From the NCBI RefSeq assembly GCF_021134715.1, contig NC_060019.1, positions 5,704,001 through 5,768,000 on the forward strand: a stretch of 64,000 nt of DNA, in the 5' to 3' direction. Source of the DNA: Daphnia pulex. Lineage: Eukaryota > Arthropoda > Branchiopoda > Diplostraca > Daphniidae. The notes under the pieces are model-generated. The model made no database searches and was not told the origin of the DNA. It saw nothing but the letters and a program-made list of their open reading frames with translations. Below are positions 29,601-41,345 of this stretch, in pieces. How positions within the stretch are numbered: position 1 is the first letter of the stretch; each line of letters opens with the position of its first letter. Made by a program: the position numbers and the translations under genes.

Positions 29601-30833
29601 CCGTCGATATCACCAGCTGGGCCCTTCCCTGGACCCGGCATGCAAGGAATGCAACAACAGCAACAAGGACCCATCAATGGACCGATGGGCCCCATGTCAG
29701 GTGGCATGCCTAGAATGATGGGTGGTCCTGGTGGAAGAGCCCCCGGACCGTCCAGCGGAGGCCCATTTAACGGAGCCAACGTTCAAGTGAAAGCCAGTGC
29801 ACCTAACACGATCCAGTACCTACCAGCCAGACCTCAAACAACAGCGCCCAGCCCTAGAGGACCACCCAGTTTGGAATTCCTTCAACGTTTCACTGGACCT
29901 ATGTCCGGCAACATGGACGGTGGGAAACCAGGCCCCGGAGGAGGAGGACAAAATCAAATGTTCTTCAACAGCGGCAATGGTGGAGGTGGGCCAGGAGGTC
30001 CTCATTCCGGAATGGGAGGCATGCCTATGAACATGGGCGGGCCCAACGGACCTGGTATGGGACAACAGTCTGGAATGGGAGGACCTATGGGCAACATGAA
30101 CATGGGCAACATGGGTCCTGGAGGACCGATGAACGGACCAGGAAGTGGCGGCCCCGGGCCTGGCAACATGATGAACAACCCGATGGGTGGACCTATGGGT
30201 GGCGGAGGAGGAATGAACGGACCTGGCCCCGGCGGCGGAGGCGGCGGTGTCATGAGCCCAGGCAACGGCGGAATGAACGGACCCGGCCCAGGAGGAGGAG
30301 GCCCGATGGGAATGCAACAGCAGATGGGCGGCATGGGAATGAACAACGGCCCCATGATGGGTGGACCTCAAGGCCCTATGCAAATGCAGAGGCATCCCGG
30401 ACCAGGACCGATGGGCATGCGACCGCAACAGCAACAACAAATGCAATACGGCGGCCCACCAGGCAATCCGATGGGCAACGACCAAGGCGGCATGTACATG
30501 GGTCCAGGTGGCAACATGGGAGGAGGCGGAATGGGCGGTGGCCCGATGGGAGGAGGTCCAGGCAATAATCCCATGATGATGGGTGGCGGAGGAGGAGGTC
30601 CCAATCCCAACATGTACAATCCTTCATCCGGCGGTGGCAAACCTTCATCCGGCCCAGGCGGAGATCAGAATCAAGGCCCGCCAGGCGGCGGCGGAGGAGG
30701 CGGTGGACCAGGTGGTTTCAAATCTTCGCCGTTCATGGGTCCGACGACAGCCGATCCCAACTATGCACAACAGTTCCATAATTTTCAGCAGCAGTTGTAC
30801 GCCACGAACACGAGGAGTCAAATGAGCAACAAC

Positions 30834-30865
<32 letters not shown>

Positions 30866-30920
30866 GCAACAGGCCATGGGAGCGGCCGGCCAGCCTGGCA
30901 ACTTTTTCGGCCACAAATGA
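23652..30920 (+). CDS. lgs: BCL9/Legless homologue, Wnt/beta-catenin transcriptional co-activator
   Basis: Ten coding exons, join(23652-24477, 24552-24710, 24792-25219, 25302-25613, 25694-26228, 26299-27366, 27442-27837, 27902-28124, 28216-29428, 29508-30920), all GT-AG with matching phases, give 2190 aa. BCL9/Legless bridges Pygopus to beta-catenin/Armadillo in nuclear Wnt signalling. HD1, the Pygopus-PHD-binding segment, is at about 432-471 (FVFSTNLANKAAESVHQG, then TIIAFHC). HD2, the beta-catenin-binding helix, is at about 761-787 (LTPQQRQHREEQL, then MQQLLFPE). A basic KKKR (898-901) followed by poly-Ala could be a nuclear signal. Two more complex islands, about 1284-1312 and 1820-1858, resemble blocks I recall from BCL9 proteins. 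The rest is Ser, Gln and Gly-Pro-Met repeats, so it is longer than fly Legless or human BCL9 (both about 1.4-1.5 kb of residues). I did not find a clear HD3. ATG at 23652 is the first in the exon. Confidence 0.93.
23739..23786 (+). repeat. Coding TCG trinucleotide repeat (poly-Ser) in legless
   Basis: A near-perfect TCG run with one TCA and one TCT encodes a Ser tract near residue 30-46. Similar coding CAA/CAG runs (poly-Gln) occur at about 24121-24150, 28498-28537 and 30835-30870, and poly-Ala codons at about 26749-26790. Such tracts are prone to length polymorphism. Confidence 0.8.
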
Positions 30921-32500
30921 AGAAATTAAAAAGCAATAATTAAAAAAAAAAAGGAAAAAAAAAGAGGAAAGAATGTGTGTCTGTGTGATCGAGTGTGTGA
31001 GTGCGTCCGTGTGTGTGTTCATAATACATATTGTTGAACAATGTTTTCTCTCTCTGACTGAAGAACAGCAGCAACACAGAAGAAGAAAAAAATCGGCCGG
31101 CCGGGTGCTCAATTGGCTTTTTCAACAAGGTGCACATTCTGACTGGCTACCCCCTTCACGTTCTTCATTGCGTCTCCCACCGCCTCCCCCAACTCCTCCT
31201 GTTGTGTACAGTGTTATCGCGTGACATCTCGTCCACCTTTTTACACCACATTCGAAGTTGCTAGAAAATTGAGAGAGAGATTAGAATTACATCCCGCCGA
31301 CCAATAATTTCAAGAAAATTCATCGATCAAGATAAACAACTAAATTTACCCTGGAACTTTTTTTTTCGCTTTTTTTTTCAAATGTCCCGCGTGAAAATCA
31401 TCAGATGACTACCTCAACTTGATTTTCGGATTCAACAAAAAATAAACAAAAAGCCCTTTTTTTCAATCTCCTCTCTTCTGGCTCCTCCGTTTTTTTTTTG
31501 TTTTCAAAAATGTCCAGGATTTACAAAAAAATTAAATTGAAAGAAACAACGCTCTATTATTCTTAGAAAGAAAACCGTCGAGATGTGCTGTGTTTATTAT
31601 TATTTTTCTCTCGTCTCTTTTGCATGGCTAAGAACAATAAAAATAATTATCAATTACGCTCTCGTAAAGGTGTGTGTGTATGCGAATGGATTGTGTGCGT
31701 ATATTCTGCCCTTGTTTATTTGTTTATTATTATTTCTCTGTGGTCTCCCTATTGGAAAGTGTTTCACTGTCGAATGACTCGCGTCCCGTGTGTGTGTGTC
31801 CACTTTTTCTTTGTTTGATTTCATTACGTGTCATATGAAAAGATGCGGCTGGAAGAGTAAGAAAAAAAAAAGAAAAAAGGCCCAAAATACTGAAAATGAT
31901 GGAACTCTAAATAAAAAAAAAAAAACAAGAAATTGTGTGTGAGCGCACGAGCCTGTGAATAATACTTTGAGCCCGCCCCTTTGACTCTCTATATCTCCTC
32001 TGATCACAAACGTTATAATAATAATATCCTAAATCTTGTTGACATTGCCCACGCTGCGTATAGGCGCGTGTTGTGTATTCATCCGTCATTAATTTGTAAG
32101 TGTGTTTCTTTTAATTGTTTGATTGTTTTATTCCTGCAATTTTTTGTGAAATTTCGGTTTTCTCCGTCTATCTACATCTTTGTGCTGCAAACTGTTTTTT
32201 TTTTCACTCCCTCTGTCCTCGGCAAAACAATACATTGTACATAGTGGTTTTTATGATATACGGACGTTGAAGTGTGTCATTTTCTTTTACCACTTGTCCG
32301 ACTGAGGCGGACTGAGGCAATTTAAGATGTTCTTCTACTTAATTTCCAGCGACTAAAACAAATTAAATCAAGGGAAGTGCCTTGATTGGATTGTAAGATT
32401 GAAAGTTGTTGTCCTCGAGCTAGCGAATTCCAAGGTTCAGGATTACAAAGATGATGAATTAAATAAAGGGGCAAATTTCACTGATGGCTGCCTGGCGACC
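30921..32500 (+). terminator. 3' UTR region of legless with several polyadenylation signals
   Basis: After the TGA (30918-30920) the sequence is TG-rich and A-rich with no coding pattern. AATAAA occurs at 31441-31446, 31636-31641, 31910-31915 and 32462-32467. Which one is used cannot be told from sequence. Small ORFs at 30973-32244 are low-complexity. Confidence 0.45.
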
Positions 32501-33720
32501 ATCTCACGGATTTAATCGCCACTAGGCTTTTTTCAACTCGAATTGATTAAAAAAAATTTACTCGAAGGATTTTGAAAAATATTGGCGCGTTCGCCTGGCG
32601 CGAAAGTTTGAATTTTTTAAAAGTCCGCTGGACTGTAGGCCTGTATATATAATCATAAATTTTTTTTTATCACATTGAAATGCGATAATTGGCAGATTTA
32701 TCTATCAGAACATGTTTTGATGTTGATAAGGAAAAACTATTTTTTAAGACCAATGGCTACAAAATCGAACATTGCGCAACATGGTGGCGCGCATTCAAAA
32801 AAGTATGAAAACGAAATTAAAAGTGACGCAGGTTCATGAAAATTTGTAAATGTTAAACAAGACCACTAACTATGTTTGGTAAAAATAGACTCGTAGCTTA
32901 AGTTTAAAGTATAATTTTTTTTGTAGGAGTAATAAAATACGTTTTTTCTCTAATTGTCGTTTTTCAACTCATAAAACGGGAACATCAGACCATAAGGATT
33001 TCTTAAATTTTTTTACAGTAGAATTCTTATTATATCTGCTTCAACATAAAAAATAATAGTTACTTTATTTTTTGTTTGGGAAATATTTTACATTTCATAC
33101 AAACAATTTTTTGTACTTAAAAACTATCAAATTTTCCCCTACAAGAATTAATAGTAACCCTTTTTTTGCATTTTAGTTGCTTAATACTATTTCTAGAATG
33201 AATTTGAAGTAAAAATTGTCATGCAAATTCGAGTTGGACTGCCAAAATATTCTTAATAACTTTTATTGATGTCAGAATTTATAGCAGAAAAGCCGGCGAC
33301 TAGATGGCCTTTTTTTACACACCTGGGCCTGCATTCCGTAATTTTCACTGAAAGCTTATTATCTTGGCTAAAATTAAGCGTCGAAAAAAATACAAAAAAG
33401 TTTTAAATATATAACAGTATTGAGTGGTTTATCACTTTGCTTTTAGGGAAAATCGCCACCGCTACCAGGAGAAAGTTGGCCGTCAAGAGAACAGTAAAAG
33501 CTTACGAAAATAATGGGTCAACTTGCCCCAGCTAGCAGACAATGTTAAGTAAATGAGGCAACTTGTCCCAAAAATAAATGGCCGATATACCCCATGGTAG
33601 GTATTCGGCTTCATATTTAAAAATGAAATAGTTATGCACCTTCAAATAGAAAACCAAAATACACAAAGTTTAGCCAGCAAGACAATAAGCTTTCTGCCTG
33701 CAAAAGATCATATGTACTAG
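32501..33720. other. AT-rich intergenic spacer
   Basis: Nothing recognisable as a gene. One TAGATGGC word (33301-33308) resembles the CTCF-like core seen elsewhere. GGGTCAACTTGCCCCA-like and GGCAACTTGTCCC strings near 33520-33570 look like pieces of a decayed small TIR element. Confidence 0.4.
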
Positions 33721-34491
33721 TCCCTGAGGTATATTTATATACGAAGGTCCTTAACAATATAGGGTGTGGGGTATAGGGGGTAGGGTAGTAGTAGCTAGTA
33801 GTGAAATTCAGAGGGTTTAATGTCCATTTAGTTATCCTTTATACGTTTCTTCCCTGAATGACCAATCGTCACCAAATTTTGTACATAATTCTGTCAAAAT
33901 TTGATACATGGCGTAACGGGGTTTTCATTTGTTTTTATTACTGTTTTAAAAATGTAATTTGCGTATTTGTTACCTAGCTGGTTGCCGAATCCTAGGCAGT
34001 GAATTCGCTTTTGTTTGCTTAACCTTCCAACTGTCAGTGCAGTGAGTGCTCAGCAGTGTAAACAAAAAGAAAAAAAGTTTGAATCTTCCCTAGCAAGACA
34101 AGTTTTCATGATATGATATTTGATTTGATTTTGATTGTTCTTGTTCGATTTCGTCTTTATTGTTCTTATTTTTGCCTCTTTTTGTTTACTGTTTTTAATA
34201 AATGATGATCTTGATTTTAATTAATTTTTTTAACAAGTAAAATTTCTATTCCCCTTTTTTTTAACAGTAAGTCATCAACCAAGAAGTTGAGGAACATTTT
34301 AAAAATGTTTGATCATACTCATTTTGAAGCTCTGGGTCATGTCTCTCTTCTTCCCTTGTCCTCTCCACAGTCATCAAGATCGTTTGGCGGTCGTGAAGAG
34401 TTACCACCGATCTTCAACTTCCATTTACCTCCGAAAGTTTTATAAGTGTAATTTTTCAAAAGTTACAAATTTAAATTTCCTTTATGACTTG

Positions 34492-34553
34492 ATCGAGATT
34501 CGAACCCCGATCCAAACGAGTGGCAGGCCGGGTTGCTAACCATTATACCAACG
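34492..34553 (-). other. tRNA-like (tRNA-Gly-like) pseudogene inside repeat A
   Basis: On the minus strand GTTGGTATAATGGTTAGCA (A-box-like), CTGCCAC (anticodon loop resembling tRNA-Gly GCC) and GGGGTTCGAATCTCG (B box) are spaced as in a tRNA. The acceptor ends do not pair well, so it is a pseudogene or the pol III promoter part of a SINE-like unit. The second copy at 54256-54320 keeps both boxes but has a changed anticodon loop. Confidence 0.55.
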
Positions 34554-34793
34554 TTGACATTAAGTCTAAGGGAAAGCGTGGTCCGGTTGTTGTGTACACC
34601 AAACAATGTAACGAAAGACGAAGTAAAGCTATGGTAATATCGCTAGCGACGCTACCATTGGTATCGATTTCAGAACCGATCATAAAACACTTAGGTTATA
34701 TGCCTGAATTAAGATTTTTTCAGCGGTGGTTTAATTATAAGTTATGTTTAACATATAGTAATAAATGTTGCTAAAACTTAATCTAAACATGAA

Positions 34794-34842
34794 GTGCGAC
34801 GTGGGGTGGCGGGGCGAAGCCTCCGCCACACCTAAGTCGCAC
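34794..34842 (+). repeat. Stem-loop with GCGAAGC apex, copy 1
   Basis: GTGCGAC (34794-34800) pairs with GTCGCAC (34836-34842); inside it GTGGCGG (34806-34812) pairs with CCGCCAC (34823-34829); the loop holds GCGAAGC (34814-34820), a sequence known to form an unusually stable DNA mini-hairpin. The copy at 54615-54663 keeps all these pairs although one base of the right arm linker differs. Confidence 0.7.
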
Positions 34843-35028
34843 CACTCATAATATTTTTTATTGACAGATTATTAGTCAATTAGTTATAAAGAATCAATTA
34901 TGAAAGAGAATAAAGGGAAACAGAATTTTCCAAACGTTATAGTATGTATTAATCTACCATAACCTTTATTTTCTGTCTCTTTAACGTTTAAAAAAATTAC
35001 CGAAGGATATTACCGAAGGAATCTTGTT

Positions 35029-35898
35029 AATTTAACCCAATACGTGGGGGGGATTAATAGCGTAAAAAAGTTCGAACTTAGTCAAAAATTCGTTTTCCCC
35101 CTTTAAAATCTATATTTTTTACAGCAGACATACAGTACAGAGGTCAAAACATTCTAATTATCAAACTACACAATACGGCTATCCTGAAATAAGCTCAATT
35201 TCAATTTTCATTAAATATATTAGAAAAGAGCGATATACCCCTAGCCTAGACCAACTAGCCTCGGTCTCCCCTACAAATACGATTTTTTTCATTATTCTAT
35301 TCGAAATTTGATTTGAAAATTTTCTTCGACAGAAAACTGGTGATATAACATATAACTTTTTCTAACTCAAAATTTCTGTAGAATTTAATTTTTTTTAAAT
35401 TCAGTTTTTATGTAATTATACAAAAAACTGAATTTTTTCTTATTATGTCCATAGCAAATTTAAAGATTTCGTTGAAGAATTCAATTTGGGCCAACCATAT
35501 AATAAAAAACAACTAACTGATTAAAATCTGGGCTTGATTACGTTGGAATCGCATTGGGATTCTGAACAGGATAGACCTATTCCTGATTCTTAACTTCCCT
35601 CTCCAGTTTATGTTCCAAAAACTACCTCCGAAAAAGTATTTCGGACTCCTTGAGTCAGAGATCTCTTTTTAAGAAAAGTGGTGAACCAATAGCTTATCGC
35701 AAAATTAACAGTATAGACCTTTTTCTATTTGGTTCGGGTAAGTAGAGCGAAAAGTCGTGCGCACTATGGCGGGGGATAGCCGAAACTTGCTGCAGACTTT
35801 GCTTGATCCGGTCAATACCCCACGTAAGGCCATGTACTGTAACCTGTCAGGCTGTCAGCAGCAAAAGTGAAACCTGTTTTATTTCTTAAGTGTTTAAA
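35029..35898. other. Unassigned spacer inside the first duplicated block
   Basis: AT-rich, no gene pattern. The string GGTCTCCCCTA near 35264-35274 matches the end of the mariner-type element at 46704, so a decayed relative may end here. Confidence 0.35.
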
Positions 35899-36103
35899 AT
35901 GGTAACAGCTTTTTGTTTGATATGTTCAACTTATAAAAAAAAAAGAGATCACCGAAGTTTTTTCAAAGTGCCAGAATGCAACATTAACAGTAATTCAATT
36001 GAGAAAGAACTCATTGAAAGAAGAAGAGCCGAGTGGTTGAAGTTGTCAAAAAGCAATTACAATAAATCCAAACTATTTGTTTGCTCTGATCATTTTGTTT
36101 CAG
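35899..36103 (+). CDS. THAP-type zinc finger exon (partial gene)
   Basis: From ATG 35899 the frame reads as a THAP domain, a C2CH DNA-binding zinc finger found in host regulators and in P-element-type transposases: CLIC (first Cys pair), RSFFKVP, an RRAEWLKL helix with the conserved Trp, then FVCSDHF supplying the last Cys and His. A donor-like GT follows the next Gly codon at 36104, and an acceptor (CTGCCAG/GA) lies at about 36160-36166. The following sequence gives no clear continuation, so the gene may be truncated or be a transposon fragment. It lies between repeat A and the integrase fragment, that is, in repeat-rich DNA. Domain call is firm; gene status is not. Confidence 0.65.
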
Positions 36104-37635
36104 GTTATTTCATATTGTTGTTTATTCATATGTTATTCATTTGCTGCTGTTGCTCATCTTCTGCCAGGAAATAGGGCGATTCTTTTTACATTTGACCGGA
36201 CCGGACAAAACGGGAGAGGATCAACATGCAGAGGAATTAATACCTACATAATCCTCTTGTCATCACCAGCATCGGTGATATGGAGAGGATCGATACAATT
36301 TCTCATGTGTTTCATCGTCCGGTATGTAGTGTTGAGGGTTCTTAGTTTGCAACGATGTCCTTTACGGTTGGTGGGAAACATTTTGGGGCTGGACAACAGT
36401 AAGAAGCCTTCCACTTTTCCGAAATCTCCAATTCCAAAATAATTACCAGTGATGTAACGTTGTTGTTGTTACGTTAAACTTACTGTGATTGAAATTCGGG
36501 TAACATTACTGAGCAGTTTGTTAAAGCTGTTATAGGTTCCCACGAGTCATGGCTGTCATCTTAGCCCACCCACTTCACTTTGTAAGCTATGCCTGTCCCA
36601 AGTTTTCTGCAAATAAAATTTAAACAGTCCAAAGTTAAATAGATTTGGCTTCCAATCCTACATTGTAAAGGCGTTTTCATAGCAGGAAATAGATTGCGAT
36701 GAAAAAATATCAATTCTTAAAGTAGGAAAAATTGAAGCCAGAGCGGGACAGTAAACTGAACGACACAGAGTATGTCAATAAACATAAACAAAATTACCCC
36801 TAGTCCAATATTGATTTGACCTCATAGACCTAATAGACTTCTTCCTCTGTAACATATGTAGTAGGTGTATGAGGCCCTATTTCATCGAAACAATAAACAA
36901 TACACTCGATCAATAAACACGGATATCGATGTGCTTCTACGCTGTATTTAAAAATAAACTAGCAGACTACAAACTATAGGTGTTGTCACCCACAAATTCT
37001 TCGGTGCTAGAGAAGTTTCCAAGGAAATTTTTATAATCGCATCCGAAAGGGTAATGAAACAGACGCCAAATAGGCGAAGACCAAAATATGGGAGAGAACA
37101 AAGTAAAAGACTTATTCATCCCCTTCCCATTTCCTTGAGTAACAAAGATCAAGTAGCACCCAAGCTAAAAAAAAAACATCCAGACCGGTTGAGATGTCCA
37201 ATTGTCAGTGTTAAGAGTCCTTCGCCCTCTTCTTTTCACCTCAGTTCGTCAGCTTCCGACGAGAGTGACAAACACGACAAGGGACCCAGCCATCACATTC
37301 AGAACGATAACATAGATTCAATCATGGCACTTGAACTTGGAGAGATCAACCCGAACAGCCAGCGGCACAAGGAGACACAGCAATCCCCGTAACTCAAGGC
37401 TTACGGGCTATCTCCCTTCAAGAATTCAAACAAAACATTTGCGTTGGTCCAGGAAGCAATGCTACAAGAACCTGATGAAGACGCAACTTCTTACTATTCA
37501 ACATTCTCAACCTGTGTAATTTAATAAACCCACAATGACGCAAACCCAGCAATTGGAAAATTTATACAAAAGTTCTTGGTGAAAAAGATTTACACAATGC
37601 AACCACTACTTCTGCTACATTTGTAGAATTACTAC
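36104..37635 (+). other. Uncharacterised segment with an unassigned ORF (37054-37392)
   Basis: Contains a possible second exon after the THAP exon (from about 36167, open to 36440) and a plus-strand ORF at 37054-37392 rich in Lys, Arg, Ser and Asp with no recognised domain. A CAGTGATGTAACGTT string at about 36451 resembles the TTAACGT-rich repeat family. No function can be assigned. Confidence 0.3.
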
Positions 37636-37639
37636 TTCT

Positions 37640-38416
37640 CGATTCCTTAGATTACTAACTTCAAGACTTACGCCTAGATTTTGCCAAGAAACAACGAGCT
37701 GGTACGGAATGGTACAAAATTATAGAACGCCTCGAATCAGGACGATCAGTGGAACGCCATTATTGCTTGGTGGACGCCTTAAAACAAAATAACTGTTCAT
37801 GGAGTCTTTTATCTACGTCCCTGCCTGCCACCTAAGTATCGAGACTTAGTTCTGTCATCTTTCCATGACGATTAGTATGTACACATCGGAATTTAGCGAA
37901 AGTTGACCAAAATAATCGTTTTTTGGGGAAAATTGCCTCAAATGTCACTTACAATGTTCAATCTGAACAAAAAAATGTCAAAACAGGAAACGTACTTGTT
38001 CACTCCCTTTCGGTATATTGCAATGCATCACGGTAGATAGATCATTTCATAAGATTGGAGGGGAAATTTTGGTTCCTTTTCCTACCACATCTCAAGAACA
38101 AAAATGATCTTGGTGCTATGAATTATCCAACAAAGTGAGTCGAACCACAGGGTTTGCCGTCCGGTACAGCAGATGTCGTTACAGACTTCATCATTAATCA
38201 AACAGTTCTTCGTAATTATATTCCGGAGTCAATCTTCACGGACAAAAGGAATTGATTTTTAGCAGAAATAACCCAAGGGATCTGTAAAAAATATGGATTA
38301 CTCCCAAATACTACTTCGGGTTTTCACCCGAACGCAAATGCTGGTCAAGTTGAAAGATATGAACCATTGAAAGATGAACCATACCTTGGCCATGATGATC
38401 TCCATGTATATCACAG
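37640..38416 (+). pseudogene. Ty3/gypsy integrase fragment, copy 1 (5' part)
   Basis: Plus-strand frames read as the region leading to the integrase zinc-binding domain (an EWYKIIERLESG-like motif near 37700, then a KYRDLVLSSFHDD-like stretch near 37830-37870) and, after frame changes, the integrase core (TADVVTDFI, FTDKRN, then a GFHPNAN-QVER-like end near 38320-38360). Stops and frameshifts abound. The core is cut by the TIR element at 38417; the tail continues at 42423. A near-identical fragment without the 5' lead lies at 55643-56237. Confidence 0.75.
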
Positions 38417-39056
38417 CCCACATAGCACCCGGTCTTCTTTTAGACAACCCAAGGATGTCTGGTTGTCTCTAGTGGGGATGTCTTGTGGATGTCTATAAGC
38501 GTCTTTAGGTAATCTTTAAGACCCATTCCTTTCGTCCGAATGTACGGGACTAGTACTGTCTTCAAGACGCCAATTGAGACAGTTTGACGTCTACCTTAAA
38601 TCGTCTTTTTTATGAATAAAATATATCCATAGTGGTTTTTTAATAAGGTAATATCCCGCAGACGTCTTTAGGACGCTCCAAAGATAGCTAAACCATATAC
38701 AGGAAAAGAAAATGACGTCTGAAAGACAACATAAAAATTATCTGAAAAAGACTTGTAATGGCATAGTTTAAGACGTAATGAGGACTCGCAAATGATATTT
38801 ATAAGGAGAAGTCTAGCCCAAAAAGGTCAATTACAAATCATAACATGTCACATACTTTATTCTTGAATCCGGCATTGTACATCAAAATCAACACATTGCT
38901 GGGCCTTGCTGCCTATAAAGAGTCAATTAAATAAATAGGGACATGAAATTTTAGGTGCACTACTAGTGCAGAGCTACTGCATTGTGTTTCAGCCTATCAA
39001 CGGCTTTCCTCATAATCATTTTTAAGTTTGTTCTATACTTGGGATAGAAGTTTTAC

Positions 39057-41345
39057 TTAAGTCCCCAAATTTCACTGCTTCAATAACAGCTGAGAGCAAT
39101 CTTGAACCTTTTACTGCCAGACCGTTTTCCTTTCCGCTATTAGGTCAAGGGGTTCCGCTCCAGGTATAATCTTTCATCAGTTCGTTCGTCATTACCTCCC
39201 GCCATATTCTTCTGATTGTGTCGTCTACGTTTTTTTTCAAAGAATAAACGCAGCATTTCCACCTTGATTGAAAAATATGATTTAGAAACAGATTACTCAT
39301 TTACGAGGGGTGCACCACACCAAAAAGTGGTGTGGTGGAATCCCATAGCTCATTTACAACAATTTTTTAGACTTTCAAGATTTTTTTAAACTTCCAGTTG
39401 TAACAGTTCCTCCTCAAAATGTAGGAAAGTCTCCTTTTGTGTTTAACGGAAGGCTGACGTGTCTCTGAAAACTGGATGGCGATTTCATTCGCTGTTCTGT
39501 TCCGCACTTCCAGATTGTTTCTTTACAATAAGCCGACGCAAATCTCGTTGCTCTGCTCTAATGTCAGATCATTCTCTGCCATCACTCGTAAATATCGATT
39601 TCGGTCTTTAATAAAAAAGTCAACAATTTAATAATAAAGATTTCGACAAGCACACAGCTCAAATTTCTTACTCGCAAAATTTTTCAAAACTTGTTTTTCA
39701 AAAGAGGATCTTTTCTCAGGCGAACCTGAAGTTCTAGAATCCATTACTATATCCTTTATGTGTTTATGAAATATGCGAAGAATTCTTACCCAGCAACGGG
39801 GTTTTGCGCTTTAAGTGAGGGTTAGTTGTCTCTTGGTAGGTCGAAGGCCTCGCCATTAGTGCTTGTGACTGTATCATGCCAAAGTCCTCTCCATTTTCGC
39901 CACGAGAAGTATCGCCTCCATCGCTCGTCCCTTGCTGCTGTGATTTACGCGTACCACCAAGTGGTAGTGTTTTGCTTGGCTGTAAAACTGATCAAAACCA
40001 AAGTTAAAAAGGTAAAATTCAATTATTAAAATCGAACATAGTTTACCAGACGATGAGCGAAAACGGTGTGTGATTGTTGGTGGCTGGATTACCGGACCAG
40101 CATTGATAATTTGGGATATATTACTCTCTTCCATACCGGAATCCGAATCTTCGTGAGTTGGTTACGAGGATTTTTTCTTACTTGCTGTTTTTGGTGTTAT
40201 AGGTTTTGGTACATGTCCAATACCAGTGTCAATTGTATCGATTTCCTCGCCAACTTTCTCGTTAGAAACGATGTTGGAGGCGGGCAAGAAAGGTTTAACC
40301 TGCTGGTTTCTTTGTCGTTGAGGTTGTATTTTTTTATCCTTCCGATCTTAAATTATCCCTACTAACACAGCGATGTACCATGGATATGACTGAAGCGTAC
40401 TCCCAAGGATAAGGGAGATACAAACAGCATATCCATGGAATGCTTCATGTTTATCCTTATTTCCCCTTCCCCGCACGTACCATTTGTATGTCCCTTGAAT
40501 ATACCGGTTTGTGTATACACAGTATCCTTAAATAACATCCATCTTTGGATATGATTTCTGTCAGAAATTAAAAGATAAAAGTCTACCCCAAGACTTGAAC
40601 TACTGACCTACAATTCCGTAGCTCACCTCTCTAACCATTTGACCAACTGTTCGTACAAACTAGGAACAAACGTTTGGGAGTAATGGAAATTGAGATATTT
40701 TTTAGCTTTTTCGTCCACTGTGTACCTAATATGGTTATACTGTGATGCACATTCTGTGTATGTACCAAATGGTATCACAACAAAATCATACCCCCGAGTA
40801 TATTACTTTGATGTACAATCAGTATGTTAATGAATATACGCTGGTGGATCTACGATGAATATTCTTTATTTGATCCCATCCTAGATCCGAATAAATTTAT
40901 ACCTACGCTATACTACCGCCCCACAATTGCGACCTGGATCTATCCATCCCATATTTATCTACATCTTACATAAAGAGGATGGGCCGTGTTAGTAGGGATG
41001 CCTCGAGCTCAAAAACACTCCTGCTGAATCCGAAGTGTAACATATCATCTTTTCTGTTCGCGGCTTCCCGAAATTTATCTAATGAAAATAAACACATTTA
41101 TTAGTAGAATACAGTTGCAACATGAGAAATAAGAATTACCGTGACTCGAGAGAACTTTGCATGTATACCGTTTCCATGCCATCTTCAACATCTCGCACTT
41201 CTCAGCCAATTCGAGAATATTCTTTGATGGCAAAGAACACAATCCATCATGATACCAAGTGCTAGGTATGATTTCGTTATCTCCTTTCCTTCTAGTTTGA
41301 TCTTCCTGATTTCCTTCTTGTAATATGACGATTAAGAAAGGAATC
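39057..41345 (-). pseudogene. DUF4806-like gene remnant inside the TIR element
   Basis: Three minus-strand pieces fit the arrangement I recall for arthropod DUF4806 proteins. Near 41345-41160 an N-terminal exon has an IPSTWYHDGLCSLPS motif, then a KCEMLKMAWKRYTCKVL block, and ends at a donor GTAATTC. Around 39660-39560 is a charged middle. At 39240-39060 a C-terminal block reads DDTIRRIWREVMTNELMKDY, then TWSG and a late AVIEAVKFGDLS. A stop follows TWSGTP, so it is broken. DUF4806 proteins are abundant and of unknown function in arthropods. The family name is from memory of motif layout; a profile search would settle it. Confidence 0.5.
40585..40652 (-). other. tRNA-like sequence inside the TIR element
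   Basis: On the minus strand GTTGGTCAAATGGTTAGAG (A-box-like), a CTAC-loop-GTAG anticodon-type stem and AGTTCAAGTCT (weak B box) are in tRNA order. It is too degenerate for a functional tRNA. Confidence 0.4.

Larger units (their letters stand above)
33721..35028 (+). repeat. Repeat A, copy 1 (1.3 kb)
   Basis: Nearly the same sequence recurs at 53486-54842 in the same orientation, starting TCCCTGAGGTATATTTATA and ending TACCGAAGGAATCTTGTT. It carries a tRNA-like segment, a strong stem-loop, and a short ORF (34309-34539) that differs between copies and is not credible as a gene. No TIR, terminal TG/CA or poly(A) was found, so the class is unclear; part of a larger retroelement or a tRNA-related composite repeat is possible. 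Confidence 0.8.
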
